In this document: positions 26,066-34,808 of the stretch, piece after piece
How the letters are laid out: every line of letters begins with the position of its first letter
Position numbering within the stretch: the first letter of the stretch is position 1
Source of the DNA: Microbispora bryophytorum
Lineage (GTDB): Bacteria > Actinomycetota > Actinomycetes > Streptosporangiales > Streptosporangiaceae
Assembly: GCF_006874465.1 (NCBI RefSeq)
Contig: NZ_VIRL01000033.1
Location: 1 to 54,250, forward strand
DNA: 54,250 bases
Direction of reading: 5' to 3'
Notes under the pieces: model-generated
The model's input: the letters and a program-made list of their open reading frames with translations, nothing else
Told to the model about the DNA's origin: nothing
Database searches by the model: none
Position numbers and translations under genes: made by a program

Positions 26066-29000
26066 ATGCGGAACGCCGCGCTGCCCGCGCGGAGTGTGAG
26101 GCGTTCTTTAATCGCGCTGACTGCGGTCGCTCTTGGGGCTCAGATGTTCACCCCGGCGACCACTGCCCAAGCGAAGAGCACCCACCTGACTGCTGCTGCC
26201 CCTGTGACGAGCACAGGGCTGGCCAACAGAGGTTTCCTTGCGGCTCCTGCCAAGGCGGAGGACGGCAAGAGAATCCTCATCTATACCGGCACGACCGGAT
26301 ACCGGCACGCCGATGGGATCGACAACGGGCGCCCAGTGGTGCAGGCCGCTCTCGAGGCCGAGGGCTACGAGGTCGACTGGGAGGACTGCGACAACAACGG
26401 TGGCGGCGCGAACAACTGCGACAACCCGAACAAGAACCCTCGGATCTTCACCGACGAGAACCTGGCCCGATACAACGCGATCCTGTTCCTGAACTCATCA
26501 TGGTCGTGGGCCGGCGGCGGCCGGCCCGGACCGCTCCTCGACCAGGCCCAGCGCGATGCGTTGATCCGCTTCACCCAGAACAGCGGCGGGATCGCGGCCG
26601 TGCACAACATGACCGACGCCGGCGCCGGCGTTTCCGTGTGGGACTGGTGGGACGGCGGGCCGGACAGCCTCATCGGCACGACGATGACCGCCCACTCGAA
26701 CGGGTCGGCCACCGGCAACGCCGCGACCGTCCAGGTCGCCGACCACAACCACCTTGCCACCAAAGACCTGCCCGACACCTACCAGATCGCCGACGAGCAC
26801 TACAACTTCGTCCGCAGCGTGCGGGGCACCCACCATGTGCTCGAGACCTTCGACGAGCGCACCTACAACACCGGCAGCCAGAAGATGGGCCAGGACCACC
26901 CCACGACGTGGTGCAAGCTCTACGACGGCGACAGGGTCAAGGACGGCACCACCACTCCGCGGTCCTACGACGACGGACGGAGCTGGGTGACCTCGCAGGG
27001 TCACTTCGGCGTGCGTTACAGCGAGAACGGCGGCGACAACCCGCTGGTCAAGCAGATCGTCGGAGGGGTGCGCTGGGTCGCCGGCGAGGGAGACAAGACC
27101 GACTGCTCGGGCACCGTCTGGTCGAACTTCACCCGCACGACCCTGGTCGACAACGCGAACGGCCCGATGGCTCTCGACGTGGCGAAGGACGGCAAGCTCT
27201 ACTGGACCGAGATCGGCCCCACCACGGGCTACCAGTCCCAGGGCTACGTGAAGATGTACGACCCGAACGGCCCGCCGAACAACTCGACCACGGTCGCGAC
27301 GATCCCGACGCGCGCCGACCACGGCAACTCCGAGGACGGCGTGCTGGGGATGAGCCTGGAGCCGGGCTTCGACCTGTCGGATCCGGACAAGCGCGACATT
27401 TACGTCTACTACTCGCCGCGCAACCCCGACTGGCCGACCACGGGCAACCAGCAGACGGTCGGCTACAACCTGATCAGCCGCTTCACGCTGAACGAGGCCG
27501 GCACCGCGTTCGTGCCCGCACAAGCGGGCGGAGCCGGTGACCCGGCACATCCATACGATGAGCGGCAGATCCTGCGCGTGCCCAAGGCGAAGATCGCGGG
27601 CAACCCCTCAGGCTTCCCGGGCGGCCCCACCGACAACGGCCCCGGCCATGTCGGCGGCGCGAGCCTGGTGTTCGACTCCGAGGGCAACCTGTACCTCGGC
27701 GTCGGCGACGACACCTCCCCGAACGCGCCCGGCCACAACTCCTACCCGCCGATGGACCATCGCGCCTCCGAGCGCTGGGACGCGCGCAAGACGGCGGCCA
27801 ACACCGCCGACCTGCGCGGCAAGGTCCTGCGCATCACACCGATCGACGACATTCCGCCTCCGACCTCAGAGAGCGCCCCCGACCCCGGCCTGGACAAGAC
27901 CTACACGGTTCCGAAGGGCAACATGTTCCCGCCGGGGACCCCGAAGACCCGGCCGGAGATCTATGCCATGGGCTTCCGGCAGCCCTTCACGGTGCACACC
28001 GACCCCGCCAACCCGGGTACGGTCGTCGTCGGCGAGTACTGCCACGACAACTCGGTGGACCAGGCCAACCGTGCCCCGGCCGGCACCTGCGAGTGGGATC
28101 TGGTCGACGGGCCCGGCTTCCAGGGCTGGCCGTTCTGCGTCGGCGACAACTCGAAGACCAACACCACGTGGCGCTGGAACTACGAGACCAACTCCTCGAC
28201 CGGCCAGCAGTACGACTGCTCGCTCGGCGAGATCCCGGCCGACCTCGCCTGGGCTCCGCCGGGCGGCAAGAGCTCGCAACCCACATTCCAAGGCCTCGAT
28301 GAAATCCCAGGCCCCGCGAAGCCGGCGACGATCTGGCGCAAGTACCCCGGCAACCCGGGCGGTCAGGATCCGTTGGCTTTCGGCGACCTGGGCTCCGGGG
28401 GCATGCAGCCGGTCACCGGCCCGGTCTACCGATACAAGGACAGTTACGGTCCCGGGGCCTTCCCGCCCTACTACGACGGCTCGTGGCTGATCACCAACCG
28501 TGGTGCCGACAACGGGTTCTGGAAGGAGGTCCGCCTGCGGGAGGACAACAACCAGATGCTCCGGGTCAATGACTGGCTGCCGGTCAACCACTTCGGCACG
28601 CCGAACAACAGCTTTGTGATCCCGACCAGATTCGGGCCCGACGGCGCCCTCTACATGGGGCGCTGGACCTTCGGCTGCTGCCGCAGCCAGGCCAACTCCT
28701 CAGCGAAGATGGAGCTGGTCAAGATCGAGTTCAAGCCCGCGACCACGTGCGCCGAGGACACCCAGGCACCGACGGCGTCGCACCAGATCGATGGCCGGGC
28801 CCACCCCAGCCAGCAGAACACCTACATCGACTCGGCCACGCTCAAGCTCAACGCCAGCGATGTCGGTTGTGCCGGCGTGGAAAAGGTCGAGTATCGCGTC
28901 AACGGCGGAGAGTGGACCGCCTACGGCACGCCGGTCCCGTTCAAGGACCCGGGGAAGTACACGGTCGACTACCGGGCCACCGATTACTCCGGTAACACCT

Positions 29001-30112
29001 CCAGCTCGCAGAGCGCCGTCTTCACGGTGCTCGACGGCGGCAGGACGCTCCCCACGACGTGCGACATCTTCGCCATGGGCACGGTGTGGAGTCCCGACAA
29101 CTGCGAGATCGCCCGCGGTGGCACCATCACCTGGCACTTCAACGCGCCGGATGCGGGGATGCCGCACGATGTCTGGCTCGTGCCGCCCGGCGGCAATCCG
29201 GACCCGAACGGCGGCGACATCTTCGAGGTCACCAAGGGCGCTGTCTCGCCGGGGGGTCCGTCGGTCTCCTACACCTTGAACAAGGAAGGGACCTGGACGG
29301 TCATCTGCAGGTTCCACTCCGGCTTCGACGGCAAGAAGTGGGCAGGCATGGTCACGACGATCACGGTCGGAGGAGGGGCCGCGGGTGTCTACACCATCTC
29401 TCCCAAGCACAGCGGCAAGTACGTCGCGCCGCAGAACGCCTCGACCGCCAATGACGCCAAGATCGTTCAGATGAGTGCGACGGAGGGCGGCGAGCAGCAG
29501 TGGGAGGCCATTCCCTTCACTGCGGGCGCCTACCAGCTCAAGAACGTCAAGAGCGGCAAGTGCCTTGACGTGCCGACCGGCTCGACCTCGACGGGCACCC
29601 AGCTCGTCCAGTACTCCTGCCATCCCGACGGAAATGCGGACCAGGTCAACCAGAGGTTCTATCTCATCCCATCCGGAGATGCCTACCAGGTCAGTTCGGC
29701 GGTGAGTGGCCTGTGCCTCGACATCAACGGCAGGTCCGTCGCCGACGGCGCCGCGTTGATCCAGTGGACCTGCAGCAATGACGACAACCAGCGGTTCGGC
29801 TTCACTCCGGTCTCCTCTCCCGGCGTTCCGCTGACCGTGACCGCCTCGTCCCGCTGCGTGGGCACGTCGGCGTACGTCGCGGTGACGGCGGTCAACGACG
29901 GCGACGGGCCGGCGAGCGTGACGTTGTCGACTCCGTACGGTTCGACGACCGTGGCCGACGTGGCCCCGGGCAAGCAGGCGTACCAGTCCTTCAACGCGCG
30001 TGCCGGGCAGATCGGCGCGGGCAAGGCGACGGTTAAGGGGACCGCGACGATCGACGGCAAGCAGGTCACCACGACCTACGACGCCGCCTACAACGCGATC
30101 AGCTGCGCCTGA
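26066..30112 (+). CDS. Secreted ThuA-PQQ sugar dehydrogenase-cupredoxin-ricin B multidomain protein
   Basis: 1,348 residues from the ATG at 26066 (GAGGAAG upstream); an ATG at 25973 is also in frame. Order: signal peptide ending near TTAQA; ThuA-like domain ~65-350 (ILIYTGTTGYRH, GIAAVHNMTDAG, VGGVRWVAGEG); glucose/sorbosone dehydrogenase (GSDH) beta-propeller ~353-892 (LDVAKDGKLYWTEIG, GPGHVGGASLVFDSEGNLYL, IYAMGFRQPF); OmpL47-like Ig ~892-992; cupredoxin ~992-1104 with ligands H1034, C1081, H1084, M1095; ricin-B ~1107-1250; C-terminal Ig-like domain ~1251-1348. GSDH enzymes oxidise aldoses with PQQ, and the cupredoxin could accept those electrons. ThuA domains are linked to 3-keto-sugar metabolism. 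The ricin module would bind polysaccharide. The combined activity is inferred. Confidence 0.85.
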   Translation: MRNAALPARSVRRSLIALTAVALGAQMFTPATTAQAKSTHLTAAAPVTSTGLANRGFLAAPAKAEDGKRILIYTGTTGYRHADGIDNGRPVVQAALEAEGYEVDWEDCDNNGGGANNCDNPNKNPRIFTDENLARYNAILFLNSSWSWAGGGRPGPLLDQAQRDALIRFTQNSGGIAAVHNMTDAGAGVSVWDWWDGGPDSLIGTTMTAHSNGSATGNAATVQVADHNHLATKDLPDTYQIADEHYNFVRSVRGTHHVLETFDERTYNTGSQKMGQDHPTTWCKLYDGDRVKDGTTTPRSYDDGRSWVTSQGHFGVRYSENGGDNPLVKQIVGGVRWVAGEGDKTDCSGTVWSNFTRTTLVDNANGPMALDVAKDGKLYWTEIGPTTGYQSQGYVKMYDPNGPPNNSTTVATIPTRADHGNSEDGVLGMSLEPGFDLSDPDKRDIYVYYSPRNPDWPTTGNQQTVGYNLISRFTLNEAGTAFVPAQAGGAGDPAHPYDERQILRVPKAKIAGNPSGFPGGPTDNGPGHVGGASLVFDSEGNLYLGVGDDTSPNAPGHNSYPPMDHRASERWDARKTAANTADLRGKVLRITPIDDIPPPTSESAPDPGLDKTYTVPKGNMFPPGTPKTRPEIYAMGFRQPFTVHTDPANPGTVVVGEYCHDNSVDQANRAPAGTCEWDLVDGPGFQGWPFCVGDNSKTNTTWRWNYETNSSTGQQYDCSLGEIPADLAWAPPGGKSSQPTFQGLDEIPGPAKPATIWRKYPGNPGGQDPLAFGDLGSGGMQPVTGPVYRYKDSYGPGAFPPYYDGSWLITNRGADNGFWKEVRLREDNNQMLRVNDWLPVNHFGTPNNSFVIPTRFGPDGALYMGRWTFGCCRSQANSSAKMELVKIEFKPATTCAEDTQAPTASHQIDGRAHPSQQNTYIDSATLKLNASDVGCAGVEKVEYRVNGGEWTAYGTPVPFKDPGKYTVDYRATDYSGNTSSSQSAVFTVLDGGRTLPTTCDIFAMGTVWSPDNCEIARGGTITWHFNAPDAGMPHDVWLVPPGGNPDPNGGDIFEVTKGAVSPGGPSVSYTLNKEGTWTVICRFHSGFDGKKWAGMVTTITVGGGAAGVYTISPKHSGKYVAPQNASTANDAKIVQMSATEGGEQQWEAIPFTAGAYQLKNVKSGKCLDVPTGSTSTGTQLVQYSCHPDGNADQVNQRFYLIPSGDAYQVSSAVSGLCLDINGRSVADGAALIQWTCSNDDNQRFGFTPVSSPGVPLTVTASSRCVGTSAYVAVTAVNDGDGPASVTLSTPYGSTTVADVAPGKQAYQSFNARAGQIGAGKATVKGTATIDGKQVTTTYDAAYNAISCA

Positions 30113-30136
30113 CCGCCGCACGGAACAGTACTGACC

Positions 30137-30168
30137 GGGGCCGGCCGACCGGACGATCGGCCGGCCCC
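30137..30168 (+). terminator. Terminator hairpin after the multidomain gene
   Basis: GGGGCCGGCCGA at 30137-30148 pairs perfectly with TCGGCCGGCCCC at 30157-30168 around an 8-base loop, 25 bases after the stop codon. There is no T-tract, as is usual in high-GC actinomycetes. It may separate or attenuate transcription into the WxL-like gene. Confidence 0.6.
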
Positions 30169-30202
30169 GCACCCCCTGCCTCCCAAAAGATGGAGTCATC
30201 AC

Positions 30203-30844
30203 GTGAAGACCAAGAGAACCGCCCAGATACTGGCCGTGTCGGTGCTCGGCCTGGCGCTTTCGGGTGTGGTCGGTCCCGCGATGGCGGCCGACGGACCCGG
30301 CGACGGCTCTGGCGACGGCATCGACGTGTCGGTGAACATCGAGCCCACCACCACGCCCGGTCAGCTGTCGATGACGGTCGCCGACAACAGCGGGGTGTCC
30401 CTCACCGAGAACGGCTCGGACGCCGCCGCCCGCCAGTTCACCGGCACCCTGCCGACGGTCACGGTGTCTGACACCCGCAACCCCGAGGACATCCCCGACG
30501 GCGAGTTCTGGGCGGTCGTCGGCCAGGCCGACCAGTTCACCGCGGCCGACGACCCGTCCGCGACCATCGGCCCCGAATACCTCGGCTGGAAGCCGCGCCT
30601 GCTCACCGACTCCTCAACCGGGGCGGTGTCGGCCGGTGAGCCGGTCTCCAGTGTCATCTCCGACGGCAGCGACGCTCCCGCCGTGGGTCTGGAGGGCCAG
30701 GAGCTGCTCGTGTCGATCGCGAACTCCGCGGACGAGATCGGCACTTCGGAGGTCAACGCCGATCTGGCCCTGCGCACTCCGGTCGACGTCGCCGCCGGTG
30801 AGTATCACTCGACGCTGACGCTGTCGCTGTTCAACCAGTCCTGA
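30203..30844 (+). CDS. Secreted WxL-domain-like protein
   Basis: 213 residues. A basic start and hydrophobic stretch form a signal peptide (KTKRTAQILAVSVLGLALSG, likely cleavage after AMA near residue 29). The mature part resembles the WxL cell-wall-binding domain: VTVSDTRNPE, then WAVVGQADQFT (first W-x-[VL]) and YLGWKPRLL (second W), ending with a strand-rich C-terminus (EYHSTLTLSLFNQS). WxL domains bind peptidoglycan non-covalently in Gram-positive bacteria and are often encoded beside large multidomain surface proteins. It follows the ThuA protein by 90 bases and may hold it, or another surface component, at the wall. Confidence 0.6.
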   Translation: MKTKRTAQILAVSVLGLALSGVVGPAMAADGPGDGSGDGIDVSVNIEPTTTPGQLSMTVADNSGVSLTENGSDAAARQFTGTLPTVTVSDTRNPEDIPDGEFWAVVGQADQFTAADDPSATIGPEYLGWKPRLLTDSSTGAVSAGEPVSSVISDGSDAPAVGLEGQELLVSIANSADEIGTSEVNADLALRTPVDVAAGEYHSTLTLSLFNQS

Positions 30845-30867
30845 GCCGGCGGGACCAGAAAGGAAAC

Positions 30868-30897
30868 GGGCCACCCCTTTCGCCGTAGGGGTGGCCC
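30868..30897. terminator. Bidirectional terminator
   Basis: GGGCCACCCCT at 30868-30878 pairs perfectly with AGGGGTGGCCC at 30887-30897 around an 8-base loop, between the convergent WxL-like gene and the ROK gene. Confidence 0.75.
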
Positions 30898-30931
30898 ACA
30901 TATTCATAGAAGAACCCTGATCCGACAGAAG

Positions 30932-32113
30932 TCACGTGGCGACTGACCGATCGACGGTCTCGGGATCCAGGATGCGCTCGATGACCATGACAGCGGCGCC
31001 GGTGACGCCCGCCCGGTCACCGAGCTCGCTGGCGCGGATGCTGAGACTCTGGGTGGCCAGTGGCAACGAGCGGCCGTAGATCATTTCGCGGACGCCCGCC
31101 AAAAGGTGATCGCCCGCTTCGACCAGGTCGCCGCCGATCACGATCAGCGTGGGGTTGAAGAAGTTGACGATCGAGGCGAGCGCGCTGCCGACCTCTCTGC
31201 CGCCCTGCCGGACAAGGCGGATGGCCAGAGGATTGCCTTCCTTGGTGAGGCGGACGACATCCCGGCCGTCGGCGACGTCGAGCCCCGCGTCGCGGAGGCG
31301 GGCGACCAGAGCCGCGCCGCCGGCCACGGCCTCCAGGCAGCCGACGTAGCCGCAGCGGCACTGCACCTGGTCGACGGTGGGTATGCGAATGTGGCCGATA
31401 TCCCCTGCAGCGCCTCGGGCGCCGCGATGTAGCCGGCGTCCGGCGATGATGCCACAGCCGATGCCGGTGCCCGCCTTGACGAAGATCAGATGCTCGACCT
31501 CGGGGTAGACGGCCCAGTGCTCGCCGAGAGCCATGATGTTCACGTCGTTGTCGACGAGCACCGGAACGCCGAGCCGCTCGCCGAGCCAGTCAGGTACGGG
31601 GAAGCCGTCCCAGCCCGGCATGATCGGTGGGTTGACCGCCGTGCCGCTTTCGTGGTCCACAGGGCCGGGGAGGCCGACGCCGACTCCGCATACGTCTGAC
31701 GCCGGGTGACCGCACTCGGCGAGCAATTCGCGGAAGGTGTCGAGAACCCAGCTCAGCGTCGGCTCAGGTCCGCGGTCGATGGGCAGGTCGGCGGCACGTT
31801 CTGCGAGGACCGCCCCACCGAGGTCGCTGGCGGCGATCCTGGCGTGGGTGACGCCGAGGTCGGCGGCGAGCACCACGCGGGCCTCACGGTTGAAGGAGAA
31901 GGCGGTGGCGGGCCTGCCGCCCGATGGAGTCGTGCCCTCGCCGGGCAGGATCAAGCGCTGGTGCAGCAGAGCGTCGATCCGCTGGGACACCGCGCTCCTT
32001 GACAGACCAGTGAGCTGGACCAGCTCGGCGCGGGTACGCGCCCGCCCGTCGCGCAGGATCGAGAGTAGTGCTCCCGCTCCGGTCCCGCCGGGCATGCCCT
32101 GAGCCACTGGCAC
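30932..32113 (-). CDS. ROK-family repressor of the sugar operon
   Basis: 393 residues from GTG 32113, five bases after AGGAGG; a second GTG at 32107 is also well placed. The winged helix (~12-70) has RAELVQLTGLSRSAVSQRID. The ROK domain has VGVGLPGPVDHESG, VLVDNDVNIMALGEH and KAGTGIGCGIIAGRRLHRG, and the zinc-binding segment CRCGYVGCLEAVAGG. It is related to, but clearly distinct from, the ROK protein at 16354. It is divergent from a ribose-type ABC operon with AT-rich repeats between them, so it most likely represses that operon and itself until the sugar is present. It may also act on the multidomain gene at 26066. Confidence 0.9.
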   Translation of the reverse strand: MPVAQGMPGGTGAGALLSILRDGRARTRAELVQLTGLSRSAVSQRIDALLHQRLILPGEGTTPSGGRPATAFSFNREARVVLAADLGVTHARIAASDLGGAVLAERAADLPIDRGPEPTLSWVLDTFRELLAECGHPASDVCGVGVGLPGPVDHESGTAVNPPIMPGWDGFPVPDWLGERLGVPVLVDNDVNIMALGEHWAVYPEVEHLIFVKAGTGIGCGIIAGRRLHRGARGAAGDIGHIRIPTVDQVQCRCGYVGCLEAVAGGAALVARLRDAGLDVADGRDVVRLTKEGNPLAIRLVRQGGREVGSALASIVNFFNPTLIVIGGDLVEAGDHLLAGVREMIYGRSLPLATQSLSIRASELGDRAGVTGAAVMVIERILDPETVDRSVAT

Positions 32114-32128
32114 TCCTTCCTCCTCGGC

Positions 32129-32179
32129 GTTTACTTATGTTTTACTCTACGCGTCTTTTGCTTGACCAAAGTCATAAGT
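32129..32179. promoter_or_regulatory. Candidate ROK operator region
   Basis: An AT-rich stretch in the divergent gap. GTTTACTTAT at 32129-32138 is followed directly by the related GTTTTACTCT at 32139-32148. ACTTATG at 32133-32139 is repeated inverted as CATAAGT at 32173-32179, so the two arms flank the -35 region of the ABC promoter. ROK repressors bind such AT-rich repeats. Confidence 0.5.
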
Positions 32180-32189
32180 CATGTATACG
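32162..32189 (+). promoter_or_regulatory. Candidate promoter of the sugar ABC operon
   Basis: TTGACC at 32162-32167 and TATACG at 32184-32189 are separated by 16 bases. A CATAAG operator-like arm lies inside the spacer, consistent with repression. The leader to the ATPase start at 32368 would be about 170 bases long, and I see no riboswitch in it. Confidence 0.45.
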
Positions 32190-32367
32190 CTCACGGCGAT
32201 ATGTGGCGGCGCACCTAAAGTTCTGACAAGCAGACCGGGTGCCGGGTCGGGAGCGAGTTTATGACCTGTATTAACGGCGTGCCCGAGCCGAGAATCCAGA
32301 GAGCACAGCAGTGCGGCCGAATCCGCGAGGCCTTTCTCTCTTCCGTTCCCGCGGCGGAGTAGACCCG

Positions 32368-33813
32368 ATGCTGACCATGACGGGCATCGGCAAGAGCTTC
32401 TTCGGCGTGCGGGTGTTATCCGGCGTCGACCTCGCGGTCGTTCCGGGCGAGGTCCACGCGATTGTGGGAGAGAACGGCGCGGGCAAGTCCACGCTCATGA
32501 AGATCCTCGCCGGAGTGCACGCACACGACGAGGGAACGATCGAGATCGACGGCCGGCGCGTATCGTTCGGCCACCCGCTGGACGCCCAGCGCGCCGGCGT
32601 GGCGATCATCTACCAGGAGTTCAATCTGCTGCCCGAGCGGACCGTGTCCGAGAATGTCTTCCTCGGCAGGGAACCCATACGGCGCGGCCTGGTCGACCGG
32701 ACCGCGATGGACACCGCGACCGCCCGGCTGCTCGCCGAACTGGGTGAGGCCTCCTTCGGCCCCCGACGGCTGGTCAAGCGCCTGTCGGTCGCTCAGCAGC
32801 AGGTCGTGGAGATCGTCAAGGCGCTGTCGCTCGATGCCCGGATCGTCGTGATGGACGAGCCCACCGCCGCGCTGGCCGAGCACGAGGTCGAACTGCTCTA
32901 CCGGCTGGTGCGGCGCTTGCAGGAGCGAGGCATCGCCGTGCTCTACATCTCTCACCGGCTACGCGAGGTGTTCGACCTCAGCGACCACGTGACGGTCATC
33001 AAGGACGGCAGGCTGGTCACGACGGTCGCCACCGAGGACGTCACCTCCGAGGATCTGGTCCGCCTCATGGTCGGGCGCGATCTGAACGGTTACTTCCCGC
33101 CACGCTCCACCTCGGTTGGGGAGACACGGCTCCAGGTCACCGGCGGCGGCAACGACCGGCTGCACGACATCGACCTGAAGCTGAACGCGGGAGAGATCGT
33201 CGGCATCGCCGGGCTTCAGGGATCCGGCCGGTCGGAGCTGGCCAAGGCCCTGTTCGGTGCCGATCCGTTCACCCGGGGCGAGATGACGCCGGTGCGCCCG
33301 CGCTCGGTCCGCGAGGGAATCCGTGCCGGAGTCGGCCTGGTGACAGAGGACCGTAAGAGCGAGGGCCTGGCCCTGCGCCAGTCGGTGCGCGACAACGCCC
33401 TTCTCGTGACCCGCGCGATGGGCCGTGGTGCTCGCCGCAGCGGGGTGCGGGAACTGCTGGAACGCGTCCGGCTCAAGCCGCCCCGCGAGGAGCAGGAGGT
33501 TCGCTACCTGTCCGGCGGCAACCAGCAGAAGGTCGTGCTCGCCAAGTGGATGACCGTCGCCCCGAAGGTGCTCCTGTTCGACGAGCCCACCCGTGGGGTC
33601 GACGTGGGCGCCAAGGCGGCCATCCACGACTTGATGCGCGAGCTGGCCGAAGACGGCGTCGCGATCATGATGATCTCCTCCGAGCTTCCTGAGCTGATCG
33701 GCATGAGCGACCGCATCGTCGTGCTCCGGGAGGGCCGCATCGCGGGCACCCTTCCCTCGGGCTCCGCAGAGGAGGCCATCATGAGCCTGGCCGCGGGCGA
33801 GGTGTCCTCATGA
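32368..33813 (+). CDS. Sugar ABC transporter ATPase, two-domain RbsA type
   Basis: 481 residues from the ATG at 32368 with GGAG 8 bases upstream; the frame is open to 32311. Two ABC modules are fused. The first (~1-235) has an intact Walker A GENGAGKST at 34-42, signature LSVAQQQVVEIVKAL and Walker B VVMDEPTAALAEHEV. The second (~245-480) has the degenerate P-loop GLQGSGRSELAKALFG typical of this family, signature LSGGNQQKVVLAKWM and LLFDEPTRGVDVGAK. It drives uptake of a monosaccharide (CUT2 family: ribose, xylose, galactose and similar). Its stop overlaps the next start as ATGA. Confidence 0.92.
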   Translation: MLTMTGIGKSFFGVRVLSGVDLAVVPGEVHAIVGENGAGKSTLMKILAGVHAHDEGTIEIDGRRVSFGHPLDAQRAGVAIIYQEFNLLPERTVSENVFLGREPIRRGLVDRTAMDTATARLLAELGEASFGPRRLVKRLSVAQQQVVEIVKALSLDARIVVMDEPTAALAEHEVELLYRLVRRLQERGIAVLYISHRLREVFDLSDHVTVIKDGRLVTTVATEDVTSEDLVRLMVGRDLNGYFPPRSTSVGETRLQVTGGGNDRLHDIDLKLNAGEIVGIAGLQGSGRSELAKALFGADPFTRGEMTPVRPRSVREGIRAGVGLVTEDRKSEGLALRQSVRDNALLVTRAMGRGARRSGVRELLERVRLKPPREEQEVRYLSGGNQQKVVLAKWMTVAPKVLLFDEPTRGVDVGAKAAIHDLMRELAEDGVAIMMISSELPELIGMSDRIVVLREGRIAGTLPSGSAEEAIMSLAAGEVSS

Positions 33814-34808
33814 GCCAGAACGTGCTTGCTGACAGCAGGGCCAGGTTCGCGGCGCTGGTGAATCCCACGAGTGTCGTCTTCCTGGCACTGGCCGCCGTGA
33901 TCCTCGTGGGCTGGGCGCTGGTAGCCGTGGACGGTGGTCAGTTCCTCACGATGGAGACCGTCGTCGGGGTGCAGCAGCGCTCGGCGGCGCTCGGGATCGT
34001 CGCGGTAGGCCAGACGCTGGCCATCCTGGCGGGATCCCTCGACCTGTCGGTCGCCTATCTGATCAGCCTCGCCTCGCTGGTCGCGGCGGTGACCATGGCG
34101 GGCCAGGACTCCAACATCGTGCTCGCGGTCGGCGCCGTCATGGGAGTGAGCGCACTGGTCGGGCTGGTCAACGGCCTGATGATCAGCAAGCTGCGAGTGC
34201 ACGCGTTCATCGCCACACTCGGCGTCTCACTGATCATCAAGGGAATCCTGGGCGACCTCTACGACGGCCCGGCCGGCCGGGTGCCGGAGTCCTTCCAGCA
34301 CCTCGGCTACGACCGGTTGGGCCCCGTGCCCGTCTCGGCGTTGCTCTGGGCCGCGGTCGCACTCGTCGCCTGGTTCCTGCTCAGACGGACCAAATACGGC
34401 TACAGGGTGTACGCCGTCGGCGGTGACGTCGAGGTCGCCAGGTTGTCCGGCATCCGCACCGACCGGGTGATCATCATCACGCACGTGCTGTGCTCGCTCT
34501 GTGCCGGCATCGCGGGACTGCTGCTGGCCAGCAGGCTCGGCGCCGGAGCCCCGACCGTGGGCACCGACGGTGGATACGACCTTGAGTCCATCGCCGCCGT
34601 CGTCCTCGGCGGCGCCGCGCTGGCCGGGGGCAGAGGCGGAGTCGCGGGCACCGTGGGCGGCGTGCTGCTGCTCGCCGTCCTGGACAGCGTGTTCAACCAG
34701 CTGGAAGTGAACTCCTTCTTCAAGGACGTCGTGCGGGGCGTGGTGATCGTCGTCGCCGTTGCCGTTTACGCCCGGCGTACGGGCCTGGTCGGAAGGAGGC
34801 GGACGTGA
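33810..34808 (+). CDS. Sugar ABC transporter permease, RbsC type (first)
   Basis: 332 residues, starting in an ATGA overlap with the ATPase gene. It is a BPD_transp_2 permease with about ten membrane helices. SLDLSVAYLISLASLVAAV carries the family's D-LS motif, NGLMISKLRVHAFIATLGVS is the conserved cytoplasmic loop and AVVLGGAALAGGRGGVAGTV lies near the C-terminus. With the second permease it forms a heterodimeric channel. The stop overlaps the next GTG start by four bases. Confidence 0.92.
   Translation: MSQNVLADSRARFAALVNPTSVVFLALAAVILVGWALVAVDGGQFLTMETVVGVQQRSAALGIVAVGQTLAILAGSLDLSVAYLISLASLVAAVTMAGQDSNIVLAVGAVMGVSALVGLVNGLMISKLRVHAFIATLGVSLIIKGILGDLYDGPAGRVPESFQHLGYDRLGPVPVSALLWAAVALVAWFLLRRTKYGYRVYAVGGDVEVARLSGIRTDRVIIITHVLCSLCAGIAGLLLASRLGAGAPTVGTDGGYDLESIAAVVLGGAALAGGRGGVAGTVGGVLLLAVLDSVFNQLEVNSFFKDVVRGVVIVVAVAVYARRTGLVGRRRT

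Noticed and set aside
32190..32367. Riboswitch in the leader of the sugar ABC operon
   Set aside because: No conserved aptamer elements are visible in this ~180-base leader.
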